Assembly (NCBI GenBank): GCA_023268965.1
Contig: JALRJE010000034.1
Coordinates: 1 to 34,661 of the forward strand
DNA from: Crocinitomicaceae bacterium
GTDB taxonomy: Bacteria; Bacteroidota; Bacteroidia; Flavobacteriales_D; Crocinitomicaceae
Direction of reading: 5' to 3'
DNA length: 34,661 nucleotides
Made by a program: the position numbers and the translations under genes. The stretch's first letter is position 1. Each line of letters opens with the position of its first letter. Below the pieces are notes generated by a model that saw only the letters and a list, made by a program, of their open reading frames with translations, did no database searches and was not told the DNA's origin. Positions 8,113-16,822 of the stretch are shown here, in pieces.

Positions 8113-9120
8113 ATGAAAGTAATAGTCCCTATGGCGGGTCGTGGAAGCCGACTCAGACCCCACACACTCACGATTCCTAAACCACTTGTTCCGGTTGGTG
8201 GCAAGCCAATTGTACACCGTTTAGTGGCAGATATTGCACGCGTGTGCGCTGAGCCCATTGAAGAAATCGCTTTTGTGGTAGGTGAATTTGGAGAGGCGGT
8301 AGAAAAGGAACTTTTGGCTGTTGCTGCAAGTCTTGGAGCCAAAGGAAGCATTCATTACCAGCTTCAAGCCCTTGGTACTGCCCATGCTGTTTTGTGCGCA
8401 GCCGAGGCCTTGGATGGCCCACTGGTGGTGGCTTTTGCCGACACACTTTTTAAAGCAGATTTTAAAATTTCTAAAGAAGACGAAGGTATTTTATGGGTCA
8501 AGCAAATAGAAGACCCTAGTGCATTTGGTGTGGTTAAGCTCAATTCGAAGGGTGAAATCATCGACTTTGTAGAGAAACCGCAAACTTTTGTTTCGGATTT
8601 AGCCATGATCGGCATTTACTATTTCAAAGATGGCGCGCGTCTCAAGCAAGAACTGCAATACCTCATTGATCATGCAGTCATTAAAAGTGGCGAGTACCAG
8701 CTTCCCGATGCACTGCGCAGGCTAACCGAAGCAGGTGTGGCTTTCAAGCCAGGCACCGTTGAGGAATGGCTAGATTGCGGCAATAAAGAGGTGACGGTTC
8801 AAACCAACCAGCGCGTACTTGAACACGACCTCGAAGCAGGCCGCTTGCAAAATTTATCTACACATTTATCGGACAGCGTCATTATTCAGCCTTGCTATAT
8901 TGGGCCTAATGTGCATATTGAAAGATCTATAGTTGGCCCTCATGTTTCTTTGGGAGAAGGAACAGTGCTTAAAGACGTCAATATTAAAAATTGCATAGTG
9001 GGTGCTCAGACCAAACTGTTTGACGTCAATTTAGCAGGCGCAATGATTGGTTCAAATGCGCAATATACGGGCCGCTCTAAAGACCTCAGTCTTGGAGATT
9101 TTAGCAGTGTTCATGAATAA
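8113..9120 (+). CDS. sugar-1-phosphate nucleotidyltransferase (NDP-sugar pyrophosphorylase-like)
   Basis: This 335-residue protein has an N-terminal nucleotidyltransferase domain: GRGSRLRPHT at 9-18 and PKPL at 22-25 form the nucleotide/pyrophosphate loop, QALGTAHAV is at 85-93, the metal Asp of FAD/T is at 110, EKP is at 154-156, and EEWLDCGN is at 217-224. A C-terminal part (about 255-330) has hexapeptide-like turns (IGPNVHI, VGPHVSLGEG) of a left-handed beta-helix. Such enzymes make NDP-activated sugars for cell-surface glycans. The particular sugar and nucleotide cannot be read from the sequence (glucose-1-phosphate thymidylyl/uridylyl or mannose-1-phosphate guanylyl are possible). The next gene starts inside its last codons. 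Confidence 0.88.
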   Translation: MKVIVPMAGRGSRLRPHTLTIPKPLVPVGGKPIVHRLVADIARVCAEPIEEIAFVVGEFGEAVEKELLAVAASLGAKGSIHYQLQALGTAHAVLCAAEALDGPLVVAFADTLFKADFKISKEDEGILWVKQIEDPSAFGVVKLNSKGEIIDFVEKPQTFVSDLAMIGIYYFKDGARLKQELQYLIDHAVIKSGEYQLPDALRRLTEAGVAFKPGTVEEWLDCGNKEVTVQTNQRVLEHDLEAGRLQNLSTHLSDSVIIQPCYIGPNVHIERSIVGPHVSLGEGTVLKDVNIKNCIVGAQTKLFDVNLAGAMIGSNAQYTGRSKDLSLGDFSSVHE

Positions 9121-10810
9121 GTTGTTATTTGCCCTCGCTGTCTTTGCATTGGCTTCGTGTAAAATGCACGAACCCGCTGCACTTACCCAGGACCCCGCAT
9201 ACATTCGGCAGTTTCATAGTGGTGTGCGCAACATGCTCAATGAACAGCACGAGGCAGCAATATTAGATTTTAAAGTGTGTTTACAAAAACAGCCAAAAGA
9301 TGCGGCTGTTCATTACGCTCTTTTTCAGACCTATCTCAAGCAAGAACAATATGAAGCAGCGGCCTATCACACTCAACAGGCCGCCGCACTAGACCCCAAA
9401 AATCTGCATTATAAACGCGAGTTGGCTTTTATGCTCCAACAATTAGGTAAAGCGCAAGAAGCGGCTACAGTTTTTGAAGAACTCCTCAAAGTTGAGCCCA
9501 AAAATATCGACTATTACAGTGGTGCCCTAAGGTGCTACGACCAACTACAGAAACCTTCGAAGTCCTTTGGTATCATACAAATAATGGAGCAACAACTCGG
9601 CGAGAACCCAAATACTGTTCTTGAAAAGTTTCGGTTGTTGCAGCAAATGGGCAAAACTAAAGATGCAGTTGCTGTGCTCCAAGCGGCGCGTATAAAGTTT
9701 CCGTCCGAACCAAGTATTCTCGCCAATTTAGTTGATCACTATTTTAAAATGCAGGATTATTCGACAGGTTTTGGCATACTCAAAGACCTTGTTGAAGCGG
9801 ATCCAAATAATGGAGTTGCCTTGCTCATGTATGGTGAAATGCTCTACCGTTCAGGTAATGTCGAAGAAGGCAAAGAGTATTTGTATTCAGGTATTTTAGC
9901 CGATGGAGCGAGTTTAGATCAAAAGATGAATATTTTGATCATGTTGGTCAATGAAAACAAACAGACAACAGCTGACCCAAAATTAGAACCTCTCGTTTTG
10001 CACATGACTCAAACCTACCCCAATGAAGCCAAAGCACACTCCATTGCTGGCGATTATTTTTATGTGGTTGGCCAACCACTAGCGGCCATAGAGAGCTACC
10101 GACAAACACTGCGCTGCGATCCAAATTTGTATCCTGTTTGGAATCAGGTCCTCATTTTAGAATTTGAGCAAGGCCGTTGGTCTGCGCTCCAAAAAGATGC
10201 AACGGCTTGCGCAGAACTATTCCCAACCCAAGCCCTCCCTTTTTTCTTTAAAGGTCTTGCGCTCAATCGGGTAGGTTCTTATACAGCGGCACTTGAAAAT
10301 CTAGAGGCAGCACAAGCCGTTTTGATTGGAGATAAGGCCCTACTGGCAGAGGTTCTGGCTCAAATTGGTGTGGCATATTTTGGTCAGAACAACCATCAGA
10401 AAGCGCTCGCCCAATTTAAAGAAGCCATGCAGTTGAGTCAGGGCAGCCCTTTAATTGAACTCATTTATCTTCATGAACTGGCTAAATATCAAATTGAAGC
10501 CAATAAAACAAATGAAAGATTAGCAGAATTGGTACAGCAGTTTCCTACTAATCCTCGTTGTCATTATGAATTTGCCTATTCGTTTTTCCAGTTAGATAAC
10601 TTTACTAGCGCCCTGGCATCATTGCTCAAAATTCAAGATCAAAAATTTATTAATAGCGCGGTTTATCAAGAATTCCTTGGCGACGTATATTTTAAATTGG
10701 GTCGAGAACAAGAGGGTATTGCATGCTGGCAAAAAGCGCTCAACTATGGAGAAGGAAGTGCCTTACTAAGCGAGAAATTTACTAAAAAAAGTTATGTACA
10801 GATTCCTTAA
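9113..10810 (+). CDS. TPR-repeat lipoprotein
   Basis: Start taken at 9113, where MNKLLFALAVFALASC gives a lipoprotein signal peptide with lipobox LASC and acylated Cys16. The longer upstream start (9047) would bury this signal. The 565-residue protein is almost all helical tetratricopeptide repeats, for example residues about 35-150 (AAVHYALFQTYLKQEQYEAA, AAALDPKNLHYKRELA, then KAQEAATVFEELLKVEPKN) and again from about 310 to the C-terminus. It probably acts as a periplasm-facing scaffold on a membrane. It overlaps the nucleotidyltransferase gene by 8 bases and the next gene by 17 bases, which points to translational coupling. The conserved company of DUF4292 and EnvC-like genes suggests a cell-envelope role, which is inference. 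Confidence 0.88.
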   Translation: MNKLLFALAVFALASCKMHEPAALTQDPAYIRQFHSGVRNMLNEQHEAAILDFKVCLQKQPKDAAVHYALFQTYLKQEQYEAAAYHTQQAAALDPKNLHYKRELAFMLQQLGKAQEAATVFEELLKVEPKNIDYYSGALRCYDQLQKPSKSFGIIQIMEQQLGENPNTVLEKFRLLQQMGKTKDAVAVLQAARIKFPSEPSILANLVDHYFKMQDYSTGFGILKDLVEADPNNGVALLMYGEMLYRSGNVEEGKEYLYSGILADGASLDQKMNILIMLVNENKQTTADPKLEPLVLHMTQTYPNEAKAHSIAGDYFYVVGQPLAAIESYRQTLRCDPNLYPVWNQVLILEFEQGRWSALQKDATACAELFPTQALPFFFKGLALNRVGSYTAALENLEAAQAVLIGDKALLAEVLAQIGVAYFGQNNHQKALAQFKEAMQLSQGSPLIELIYLHELAKYQIEANKTNERLAELVQQFPTNPRCHYEFAYSFFQLDNFTSALASLLKIQDQKFINSAVYQEFLGDVYFKLGREQEGIACWQKALNYGEGSALLSEKFTKKSYVQIP

Positions 10811-11627
10811 TTTATTCTTTATCGTTTGCTTTTTCTTCGGGTTGTTGGCATGTAAGGCTCCAGCTTTAGTAGAAGAGGAGCGAGAGTTCGAAAAATTGCC
10901 CAAAATAAAAGACAAGGAGCTGTTAGAACGCATCGATAGCTTATCAAACAAAGAACCTCAAACTTTTTATTGTAAACTACATGTAAACTATAAAGATTTT
11001 AGCAAACCTGATAACCAAAGCGAAATCTCCTTGAAAACCTCTATCAAAATTATCAGCGATAGTGCAGTATCAACGATTATTACTTATGCTAAGATTCCAG
11101 TTGTAACCGCTCTTGTAACACAAGACACTTTTTGCGTTGTCAATAAGCGCGACCGCTGCTACACTGTTGCTTCATTGGCATATTTGAAAGACTTATTTGG
11201 TGTCGATTTTTCTTATGAAAATATCGAAGAGATCTTATATGGCAAACCATTAGATTATCAAATGTCACAAAAATATTTTGTAGATAACGACCCCTTTCAT
11301 TACAGCGTCTCGACTCACAAAAAACGCGATCGAAAAAAACCGGATCGCAAACAAAAAGATGATCTCATGATTCAGTATCAACTTACCAATGACGCCAAAG
11401 CACTCAAACAAACACGCATTTGGAGCCTAGAAGATGCAACTGAAGTAAGTGTAATTTATTTAGAAAGGCAGCAACTCAATGGCTTTGATTTGCCTGTAAA
11501 AGTTCAAATCCATATCAAAACGCCAAATAAAGCATTGACACTCACCTTGACCTATGACCGTGTCGAGGTAAATGAACCCCAAGAATTGATCATCGTCATA
11601 CCAGATAGCTATGAAAAATGTGATTAA
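10794..11627 (+). CDS. DUF4292-type lipoprotein (LolA/LolB-like fold suspected)
   Basis: This 277-residue protein has a lipoprotein signal peptide: hydrophobic residues 4-18, then LLAC with Cys20 as the modified residue. After a charged linker (24-50), beta-rich segments such as ISLKTSIKIISDSAVSTII and TLTLTYDRVEVNEPQELIIV are typical of the Bacteroidetes DUF4292 family, which sits next to EnvC-like genes and has been compared with the LolA/LolB lipoprotein carriers. A Lys/Arg/Asp-rich insert (KKRDRKKPDRKQKDD, near 176-190) interrupts the domain. The gene overlaps both neighbours by 17 bases, so it is almost certainly co-translated with them. Membrane location is supported; function is inferred from family only. 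Confidence 0.8.
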   Translation: MYRFLNLFFIVCFFFGLLACKAPALVEEEREFEKLPKIKDKELLERIDSLSNKEPQTFYCKLHVNYKDFSKPDNQSEISLKTSIKIISDSAVSTIITYAKIPVVTALVTQDTFCVVNKRDRCYTVASLAYLKDLFGVDFSYENIEEILYGKPLDYQMSQKYFVDNDPFHYSVSTHKKRDRKKPDRKQKDDLMIQYQLTNDAKALKQTRIWSLEDATEVSVIYLERQQLNGFDLPVKVQIHIKTPNKALTLTLTYDRVEVNEPQELIIVIPDSYEKCD

Positions 11628-12906
11628 CCTACTGTTATTTTTGAGTCTTAATTGGCTTTCTTTTGCCCAACAAGACCAAAAACAACTCAAGCGAGAACAA
11701 CAAAAATTGGAAAAACGCATTTCCAACACGAAAAAATTATTAGGCAAGGTTAAGAACAACAGCCAAGCATCTCTAAACGAAATACGACTCATCGAGAATC
11801 AAATCAAGAGCCGTGAGGCATTGGTAAATCTTTTCGACAACCAAGTGCGTATTGCTGAAATGAAAATCGTTCAGAAAAAAATAGAAATCAAGCGCTTGCG
11901 TACCAAGCTTAGTACCTTAAAGCAGCAATATCGGAAAATGTTTTTGTATGCCTATAAGCACCGCGGAAACTATAATAAGGTGATGTATTTATTGGCTTCT
12001 TCTGATTATAATGAAGCTTTGCGCCGCAATCGTTACCTAAAGAAAGTAGCAAAAGTTCAGCGTAAACAAGCAGCGCTTATCAAACAGCATCAACAACTTA
12101 TTTATAAAGAAATCAACCAGATCGACAAAGAAAAGCAAATCAAGCAGCAGGCCTTATTTGAAAAGCAAAATGAAAGGCAGCTTATTGAAAAAGACAAAGT
12201 AAAGAAAGAGAAGTCTTATCAAAAATTTAAAAAAGAGGAGCAAGCCTTGGTAAGTCAACTCAAACAAGACGAGCGTAAAAAAATTCAACTCAAAAAGCAA
12301 ATAGATGCTGCCATTCGGGCAGATATCGCCAAAGAACAAGCGCGCGAAGCAGCCAGGAAAGCTGAACAGGCCAAAAAACAAGAGAAGACCCCAAATGCAA
12401 CCGATCCTACGAGTAGCTCTACTACTGCGGCTAAGCCTGCTCCAAAAAGAGTGGCTACGCCTGTATCTATAGAAGGTGCCGCAATTGGCAAGAGTTTTGA
12501 AACCAATCGGGGCCGATTACCATGGCCAGTAGACAACGGCAGTGTCACAGAAAAATTCGGAAGAAATTACCACCCTACATTGAGTGGTATTGAATGGAAT
12601 AATAATGGCATCGATATCACTTGCAACAAAGGTTCCAGGGTTAGGGCGGTATTTGAAGGAGAGGTAACCACTGTATTTTCAGTGCCGGGGGCTGGAAAGG
12701 TAGTTATTGTGAAGCACGGCGCGTATCGGACGGTCTATGGCAATTTAGCTGAAACTTTTGTTGGAGTGGGTAGTAAAGTATCTACCAAGCAAGCCATTGG
12801 CACTTTACTTAACGACAATGGTGTTTCAGTTTGCCATTTTGAAGTGCACCAGGTAGTAGGTGTTAACCCAGTTACGCTCAACCCATCTCTTTGGATTGGG
12901 CGCTAG
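11611..12906 (+). CDS. EnvC-like murein hydrolase activator (degenerate M23 peptidase)
   Basis: This 431-residue protein has a signal peptide (1-19, ending SFA), a long coiled coil (about 22-265, very rich in Lys/Gln/Glu/Arg), a flexible Ala/Pro/Ser/Thr linker (265-290) and a C-terminal LytM/M23 domain (about 301-431). Zinc ligands of active M23 enzymes are missing. The HxxxD motif reads NNGID, with Asn331 in place of His and Asp335 kept. The HxH motif reads VCH (407-409), and the YxHL motif reads YGNL. This is the state seen in E. coli EnvC, which does not cut peptidoglycan but activates amidases at division. The same activator role is inferred here. It is the last gene of the dut cluster, and its 3' end overlaps the convergent ligase gene by 29 bases. 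Confidence 0.88.
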   Translation: MKNVINLLLFLSLNWLSFAQQDQKQLKREQQKLEKRISNTKKLLGKVKNNSQASLNEIRLIENQIKSREALVNLFDNQVRIAEMKIVQKKIEIKRLRTKLSTLKQQYRKMFLYAYKHRGNYNKVMYLLASSDYNEALRRNRYLKKVAKVQRKQAALIKQHQQLIYKEINQIDKEKQIKQQALFEKQNERQLIEKDKVKKEKSYQKFKKEEQALVSQLKQDERKKIQLKKQIDAAIRADIAKEQAREAARKAEQAKKQEKTPNATDPTSSSTTAAKPAPKRVATPVSIEGAAIGKSFETNRGRLPWPVDNGSVTEKFGRNYHPTLSGIEWNNNGIDITCNKGSRVRAVFEGEVTTVFSVPGAGKVVIVKHGAYRTVYGNLAETFVGVGSKVSTKQAIGTLLNDNGVSVCHFEVHQVVGVNPVTLNPSLWIGR

Positions 12907-14248
12907 TTTTTAGTTGGTTTTCATAGACCAACCACATGGCGCAAATGCCCCAAATGGGGACTGCCGCTTTATCGGTATCCAAATAATTATTAAGAAAGGC
13001 ATGGATAAAATAAGTGCTGAGCGCCATTATTGTACTTAATACAATAATTCTGTCTTCTTTATTTTCCTTTGGCAAGCGGTGATACAATGTAATTCCTGTA
13101 TAAAAAATAGCTGCTACTACTGCAATTAAACTGAGCATACCAATGAGCCCAGTCTCCGCTAAGGCGCCTAAATACTCGCTATGCGCATTGCCCATATCGC
13201 CAAAGTTCGTAGAAATAATGGTGAGGTTTTCTGGCCTCTGAAAGGGTGCGTATTCAAAGGCATAGGTGCCTGGTCCATAACCCATAATTGGCCGCTCTTT
13301 GAACATGGCAATAGCGCAACTCCAGCGGTTGATGCGTTCAAGGTTGGAGGCATCGGTTGATATATTTGCTGCACTTTGAATGCGTTCGTCGAAGGCTTCA
13401 GTCGTGTGTTCATATTTATTGCGCTCTAATTCCATCTGGATTTGATCCCAACGGATAACAACAATTAGCAATCCGACCGCAGTCAAAACAGCAATCGGTT
13501 TCCAAGAAATTTTATAGTATAATATAAACGCTATGGCCATACTGCCCAGTACACTTAGCCATGCTGCACGTGTATAAGACAACACCAACCCAATGATGAT
13601 GATGACAATCAGACTCAGGAGCGTTAATTGCACAAGTGGTTTGTGTTTTTTATGGAGATAAAGACCTGCGGCAAGCGGTAGCACCAGCGCAACGATAGCC
13701 CCATAGATGGTATGGTCCTTAAAGAAAGGCGACATAACCCAATGTCCTTCTTTTTCTCCAAATCCATAAAAGGAGTGATGAATAAGCGTGTAAATGATGA
13801 CCACAACGGTGGCTACTATAAAGAGCCAAAGAAAGGCAATCCGGTTACTGCGTTTTTGAAAAAAGTAGGTCCCAAAAAATAAGATGGGAATAATAAACCA
13901 AAGTCTGGCGAGTATAAACTTAATAGACACTACAGGATGGCTACTCGTTATGGCTGAAAGTACCATCCAAAGAAGGTACACTAAGACCGTCCAAATAAGT
14001 GGGCTCCGCCAAATTTGTACTGGCAGAAAAGCTTTTTTAATTTGAAGTGCGCTCAAAAAGAGCATGAGCCCGAATAACAAGGGCTCTGTAGGCAGAAACA
14101 AACCAAAGCTGCTGGTATACTCTTCGATGTTGATAGACAACGGCGTAAGAAATGCCAGGCTTACGAAGAGCTTTTCTGTCTCAAATATGGCAAAATAGAT
14201 GGCTAATAGGCCAACCGGAATAAGCGAATAAATATTCGGGTCATTCAT
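12878..14248 (-). CDS. O-antigen ligase / polymerase family membrane protein
   Basis: This 456-residue protein with about eleven to twelve hydrophobic segments belongs to the Wzy/WaaL (PF04932-like) superfamily, which joins or polymerises lipid-linked glycans on the periplasmic face of the inner membrane. The core motif SYTRAAW (224-230, Arg227) and a large periplasmic loop (about 266-365) with ERINRWSCAIAMFKERPIMG and GNAHSEYLGALAETGLIG (His356) match the catalytic Arg and His regions of WaaL-type ligases. Sequence alone does not separate ligase from polymerase. It follows the Wzz-like gene by 7 bases. Its last 29 bases overlap the EnvC-like gene on the other strand. Confidence 0.85.
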   Translation of the reverse strand: MNDPNIYSLIPVGLLAIYFAIFETEKLFVSLAFLTPLSINIEEYTSSFGLFLPTEPLLFGLMLFLSALQIKKAFLPVQIWRSPLIWTVLVYLLWMVLSAITSSHPVVSIKFILARLWFIIPILFFGTYFFQKRSNRIAFLWLFIVATVVVIIYTLIHHSFYGFGEKEGHWVMSPFFKDHTIYGAIVALVLPLAAGLYLHKKHKPLVQLTLLSLIVIIIIGLVLSYTRAAWLSVLGSMAIAFILYYKISWKPIAVLTAVGLLIVVIRWDQIQMELERNKYEHTTEAFDERIQSAANISTDASNLERINRWSCAIAMFKERPIMGYGPGTYAFEYAPFQRPENLTIISTNFGDMGNAHSEYLGALAETGLIGMLSLIAVVAAIFYTGITLYHRLPKENKEDRIIVLSTIMALSTYFIHAFLNNYLDTDKAAVPIWGICAMWLVYENQLKTSAQSKEMG

Positions 14249-14255
14249 CTGAACT

Positions 14256-15248
14256 TTATGCGACGTTCTGCTGTAGTTCTCTGATGCGCTGACGGATCAA
14301 TAAGAAAAATAAGCCAAAAAGAAATCCGCCAATGGTGGCCACCAGCACAATGATCATGCGCTTTGGCTTTTCTTTGCGGTCTGCGACAACTGCTTTTTCT
14401 ACTACAAATTTATGATTGAAGTTGGCAGTTGCATCGGACTCAGCCTGCTCGTAGGAAACTTTAAAATCTTCTATTTTGACAATTTTTTCGTTGCGTTGGT
14501 ATTCCAAACCATCGTAAATAGATCCATATTTGCTATTGGCTTCAATTTTTTTGCGTAGCTCTTCTTTTTCTTGTGGATTTTTGGCATCAACCAAGGCTTG
14601 GTAAAGCGTTGCTCTTGTGTCATTGGGTAAAACGCCAAGTTCAGCGAGGTCTTCTAGACGCTTGAGGATGGAATCGCGCTCTTTCTCCATTTGTTGCTTT
14701 TTACGCAAATTGATTTGAAAAGCAGGGATGGTACGCTCTCGGATCATTTCATTTTTGATGGTATCGATGAGGTCTACGATATCATTTGCCATTTCAGCGG
14801 CTTGTTTGGGGTCTTCGTCGAGGACGTCTATCTGTATAGAACCATAACGGGTGCGCCCAAAAGAAAAGTGTTCGTTGTAGGCTTTATTGAGCTTATAGTA
14901 TTTGTTGGGGTCAGTTTTGGATATATCGTAATCTTTCAAGAGGTCATATTTTTGAACAATACGGTCTCTAATTCTAGAAGAAGATAATATTTGTACGAGT
15001 TGCTCTGCTTGTTCTTCTTCTCCGAAGTCCATGGCAGCGGCCTTTACATTGCGTTGCTCTGAAAAGGATACGTTACTCGACGCAGCCGGGAAAACAATAG
15101 CAGTAGATAAGTATAAAGGCGTAATTAAAAAAGCAATGATGATCGAAATGATTGCTGCGGCACTGGTAAATACAGCCAATGATTTCCGGTGATTCCAAAG
15201 AAAAATTAAAAGGGCATTGCGCTGGGCTGAAAGGTTGTTGTTTTCCAT
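14256..15248 (-). CDS. Wzz-like polysaccharide chain-length determinant
   Basis: This 330-residue inner-membrane protein has the two-transmembrane layout of polysaccharide co-polymerases: one helix near residues 24-46 and one at about 298-318, with a long helical periplasmic domain between. The segment STAIVFPAASS after the first helix and EKPKRMI before the second fit the Wzz family, and no C-terminal kinase domain is present. The family sets glycan chain length together with a Wzy polymerase. The gene lies between the flippase and the ligase/polymerase-like gene and has its own candidate promoter, so it may be expressed with the ligase separately from the flippase. Confidence 0.85.
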   Translation of the reverse strand: MENNNLSAQRNALLIFLWNHRKSLAVFTSAAAIISIIIAFLITPLYLSTAIVFPAASSNVSFSEQRNVKAAAMDFGEEEQAEQLVQILSSSRIRDRIVQKYDLLKDYDISKTDPNKYYKLNKAYNEHFSFGRTRYGSIQIDVLDEDPKQAAEMANDIVDLIDTIKNEMIRERTIPAFQINLRKKQQMEKERDSILKRLEDLAELGVLPNDTRATLYQALVDAKNPQEKEELRKKIEANSKYGSIYDGLEYQRNEKIVKIEDFKVSYEQAESDATANFNHKFVVEKAVVADRKEKPKRMIIVLVATIGGFLFGLFFLLIRQRIRELQQNVA

Positions 15249-15277
15249 GTGAAAGACTTCGTGTCGCTAAATTTTTT

Positions 15278-15285
15278 CAAAGCTA
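15278..15285 (-). promoter_or_regulatory. -7 promoter element TAGCTTTG for the wzz-like gene
   Basis: CAAAGCTA on the forward strand reads TAGCTTTG on the minus strand. It predicts a start near 15274 and a 26-base leader. The -33 region is poor. Confidence 0.45.
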
Positions 15286-15310
15286 TGACAATAACTCCAA
15301 AAATCCATAT

Positions 15311-16780
15311 TTATTGCGTTTTACTGCGTTTTTGAACAAGTGAAATCAGCTCCTTTATATCTATGAATTTAAAAGCAAAAAGCAAGAATATAGTTGCCAA
15401 AATATCGATGAATAAGATCCAGCTACCATCAACATTCCCAACCGGAGACCAAGAAATAACACCATACCAAAGCAATAGCACTAAAATGAACATCGGATAT
15501 CTAAAAAATTGGCGCTCAACAAGGGGTAAATCAAATATGCGTTTACAATAAATGGCCTGAGTGAGCGCAACAAGAAGTTGTGTAAGCGCAGCAACACCTG
15601 CGGCCATGACCGCCCCTCCATCCAGGGTTTTAGGAATCAAAATGATATTCAAACTCAAATTGACACCAAAACCAATCAGGGAAATCATATTCAAAACTTT
15701 CAAAGATCCATTTGCTGTGAGTAGCGAACCATATATTAGATTTGAGGCCATCCCAAAAAAAGCAATACACAATAAAAACAATATACGGCCACTATCCATA
15801 GAAGTATTGCTATAGATTTGATCGATTAAGGCGCCTCCATGAAAGAAACTAAATACGGTAATGGCAATACTTGACCCAAGTAAAAGCTTACTTGCTTGTG
15901 CTACTAACGGACCTATTGCTTTAGGTTGGTCTTTGATCATTTTTGAGAACATCGGAAAGAGCAACCCTGCAAAAACCATTGCAAACATATAAAGGGCATC
16001 GATCAGGCGATAGGCCTGAGCATAATAGCTAGCTTCTTCTATACCCGCAATATATTTCAGTATAATCGCATCGCATCTGGTATAAAGCGTCATGAGCACA
16101 ATCAGTAGTGCATAGGGAACGGCCTGCTGAACAAGCGTTTTGACCAATGCAATTTTTGGCTTATTTAAAGGCGGTTTTATTTTTAGATAAAGGGTAATTC
16201 CCGCTATTAAAAAAGTAACGGCATAACCACCAAACTGCAGCAAGGCATAGGATTCAATACTAACCCATTTAAGCCCATCTGAATAGAGATAAAGTACAGT
16301 GCCCATAGAAAGAATGAGCAGGATACGGTCGAGCACACTAAAAAATGCATCTAAGCGAAACCAATGTAATCCGGCAAAAAAACTCCGGAAATAAGCAATA
16401 TTAGCTATCAAAAATTGATTCAAACCCAAGACTAAAATCAACAAGTATTCAACAGTATTTAATTTGACAAAAAGGTGGATCATTGTAAGGCCAAGGATAT
16501 AAAATAACATCAGGGCTATTCTAAAAATCAGGATACTACTGAATTGCAGCTTTGCTTCGTTTATATCTTGGGCAGCAAGTTTAACGCTAAGGTTATTCAC
16601 GCCAAAATCGAATAAAATGGAAAGGATGAGGCTCAGATTAAAAACAGCAAAGTAAATACCGTATTCTTGACCAACGATATTTTGAATCTTGGCATCAATG
16701 AGAAAGATGGCGGCTGGCTTTACGAGAAGGTTGAGCCCAAGCGAGAAAAAAAGATTGGAATAAAAACTGCGTTCCTTCAT
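15311..16780 (-). CDS. polysaccharide flippase (Wzx/MATE-like)
   Basis: This 489-residue, strongly hydrophobic protein with about 12-14 membrane segments has the look of the polysaccharide biosynthesis/MOP export family that flips lipid-linked oligosaccharides across the inner membrane. Supporting features are the N-terminal block NLFFSLGLNLLVKPAAIFLI, GVNNLSVKLAAQD near residue 60 and the paired-helix pattern. The substrate is unknown. It is first in the minus-strand set flippase / Wzz-like / ligase-like, with 62 bases to the next gene. A promoter box sits 20 bases before its ATG. Confidence 0.88.
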   Translation of the reverse strand: MKERSFYSNLFFSLGLNLLVKPAAIFLIDAKIQNIVGQEYGIYFAVFNLSLILSILFDFGVNNLSVKLAAQDINEAKLQFSSILIFRIALMLFYILGLTMIHLFVKLNTVEYLLILVLGLNQFLIANIAYFRSFFAGLHWFRLDAFFSVLDRILLILSMGTVLYLYSDGLKWVSIESYALLQFGGYAVTFLIAGITLYLKIKPPLNKPKIALVKTLVQQAVPYALLIVLMTLYTRCDAIILKYIAGIEEASYYAQAYRLIDALYMFAMVFAGLLFPMFSKMIKDQPKAIGPLVAQASKLLLGSSIAITVFSFFHGGALIDQIYSNTSMDSGRILFLLCIAFFGMASNLIYGSLLTANGSLKVLNMISLIGFGVNLSLNIILIPKTLDGGAVMAAGVAALTQLLVALTQAIYCKRIFDLPLVERQFFRYPMFILVLLLWYGVISWSPVGNVDGSWILFIDILATIFLLFAFKFIDIKELISLVQKRSKTQ

Positions 16781-16800
16781 GTGCCTAGTGAGGTCAGGCT

Positions 16801-16808
16801 CAAAGATA
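16801..16808 (-). promoter_or_regulatory. -7 promoter element TATCTTTG for the flippase gene
   Basis: CAAAGATA on the forward strand reads TATCTTTG on the minus strand. A TTTG lies 23 bases further upstream, inside the last codons of the preceding T9SS gene. The predicted leader is about 17 bases. Confidence 0.5.
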
Positions 16809-16822
16809 GGACTTTCTTAAAA

